From positions 1 through 29,963 of IMG/VR virus record IMGVR_UViG_3300002488_000043: DNA of 29,963 bases; one strand, written 5' to 3'. Under the pieces are notes generated by a model. That model saw nothing but the letters and a program-made list of their open reading frames with translations. It made no database searches and was not told where the DNA came from. The stretch is from a virus. Position 1 is the stretch's first letter; each line of letters opens with the position of its first letter. The position numbers and the translations under genes were made by a program. This document shows, one piece after another, positions 29,068-29,963 of the stretch.

Positions 29068-29104
29068 AAGCTACGTACAATATTAAATAGTTAATACGTA
29101 GCTT
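29068..29104 (-). terminator. 10-bp perfect hairpin between sheath and tube genes
   Basis: AAGCTACGTA (29068-29077) pairs perfectly with TACGTAGCTT (29095-29104) around a 17-nt AT-rich loop. No clear T-tract follows on the minus strand (ATTTAGG, which runs into the ribosome-binding site). It may be an attenuator, an RNA processing or stability site for the abundant tube mRNA, or part of a promoter region. Confidence 0.45.
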
Positions 29105-29114
29105 TTATTATATT

Positions 29115-29963
29115 TTAATCCTCAAAAGATGCGCCAGTATTCGTGATTACAAAATCAATTGCAATAAATTCAATTGCTCTTGCTGGTTTCAGGAATATCT
29201 TTGCATACATAATATTTCTATCAACTAAATCAGGCGTTGTGGTGGTTTCATCCAATTTTACTTTAAAATCAGTTAAACCAAGTCTTGCCTTAACGCTATC
29301 TAGGAACGGCTCGACCTGTCCACGGAACCTATTCCAAGTCGCCTGAACATTCTGATCAAACAACAATCTAGAAGCAATTCTAGATATTTCTTTCTTAACG
29401 AAAATCATAAGTCTTCTAACATTGATACGATCAAGTGCTGAGCGTGTCTGTTGTAGTGTCTTCTGACCAAAGATCACGATACCCTCTGCAGGGAAAGTCG
29501 CGATTGGGTTGATGTTTTGCTCATACAAATCATCTCTCTCTTTTGACGTTAGTCTTTGAGAAACACCAACAACTGGTAGGCCGGCAGAACCCTCACTCAA
29601 GCCACCTCTGGTAAAACCAGCTGGTGCGAACCAAAGCTCGGAGTTTCTTTCGACTGATCCAAAAGTTCCGATTGCGACAACAGATGGCGGCACCCAAACT
29701 TGGGCATCGTTAACTGAGTCGTAAATCTTAACCCATGGAAAATAAGCACAACCATAACTGTTATTAAGATTTCTAGCCTTTATAGCAGTGACCGCTTCGG
29801 CAACAGAGTTGTTAGCAATTCTAGTCTTAAAATTACTAGTTGTTTCTGATGACGGTTGATAGCCGCCCTTTTCAATATCAATAACACCTAGAGCATCTGC
29901 TCTGCTTTCACAAACTTCAAGCACTCTGTTGGTGACAAGCGGCTGACGAACACCAGGAACAGA
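29115..29963 (-). CDS. tail sheath protein (C-terminal part, start outside the window)
   Basis: The frame is open to the right edge and gives 282 residues starting SVPGVRQPLVTNRVLEVCES, then RADALGVIDIEKGGY, typical of the middle of contractile sheath proteins. The C-terminal third has INVRRLMIFVKKEISR, then ASRLLFDQNVQATWNRFRGQ, LARLG-like linker residues and ARAIEFIAIDFVITNTGASFED, the sheath insertion-strand domain. NPIATFPAEGIVIFGQKTLQ is another sheath hallmark. A GTG at 29924 is internal and should not be taken as the start. The sheath surrounds the tube encoded next and contracts during infection. Confidence 0.92.
   Translation of the reverse strand, partial: SVPGVRQPLVTNRVLEVCESRADALGVIDIEKGGYQPSSETTSNFKTRIANNSVAEAVTAIKARNLNNSYGCAYFPWVKIYDSVNDAQVWVPPSVVAIGTFGSVERNSELWFAPAGFTRGGLSEGSAGLPVVGVSQRLTSKERDDLYEQNINPIATFPAEGIVIFGQKTLQQTRSALDRINVRRLMIFVKKEISRIASRLLFDQNVQATWNRFRGQVEPFLDSVKARLGLTDFKVKLDETTTTPDLVDRNIMYAKIFLKPARAIEFIAIDFVITNTGASFED

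Noticed and set aside
29115-29924. Sheath gene starting at the GTG at 29924
   Set aside because: The frame stays open to the window edge with sheath-like residues before the GTG, so the start is outside the window.
1-29963. tRNA genes
   Set aside because: I saw no T-arm consensus or cloverleaf on either strand, but no covariance search was possible.

Overview
The window is part of the genome of an AT-rich, double-stranded DNA tailed phage with a contractile tail (myovirus). The evidence is a tail sheath, T4 gp19-type tail tube, tape measure and LysM-like baseplate wedge protein next to a T4-style replication set (gp32-like SSB, UvsX/RecA recombinase, DnaB/gp41-type helicase, FEN nuclease). 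Every gene I support is on the minus strand, so transcription runs from high to low coordinates. No capsid, terminase, integrase, primase, clamp, tRNA or CRISPR is visible. The host is not identified. A lipoprotein carrying six MopE-type Cys/Asp repeats, a pattern I associate with Myxococcota, Bdellovibrionota and relatives, makes a Gram-negative host of that kind plausible (inference).

Layout in order of transcription. 29963-18964 is the tail and baseplate module: sheath (cut by the window edge), tube, a gp26-like baseplate or assembly protein with an overlapping 65-residue ORF at a T7 run, a small protein, the tape measure with a Pro/Ala-rich linker, a tube-initiator-like protein, a gp53-like LysM protein, and two large virion-type proteins. 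18954-16919 follows with almost no gap: a compact family A DNA polymerase and a divergent FtsZ/tubulin-like protein. 16821-14423 holds the gp32-like SSB, an FKBP-type prolyl isomerase and the recombinase. 14346-9882 holds FEN exonuclease, helicase, class II (B12-dependent) ribonucleotide reductase and a DUF2061 membrane protein. 9823-1012 holds a small protein, a GroES-like protein, ThyX, the VWA/MopE-repeat lipoprotein, a Rossmann-like unknown, a nucleotidyltransferase-like protein, a 68-residue protein and a DnaE-type polymerase III alpha subunit. 889-1 holds a PD-(D/E)xK nuclease candidate followed by the start of a Dam-type adenine methyltransferase.

Four sigma70-like promoters (-35/-10 spacing 16-17 bp) divide the replication and metabolism half into units starting near 16888, 14372, 9845 and 908. 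Two of them are interlocked with strong hairpins, so the end of one unit and the start of the next share the same bases. Genes inside units are tightly packed, often with overlapping stops and starts.

The points most worth following up are the FtsZ-like protein between the polymerase and the SSB, the exported VWA/MopE lipoprotein inside a nucleotide-metabolism operon, two DNA polymerases of different families, the restriction-modification-like pair, and the terminator/promoter composites.
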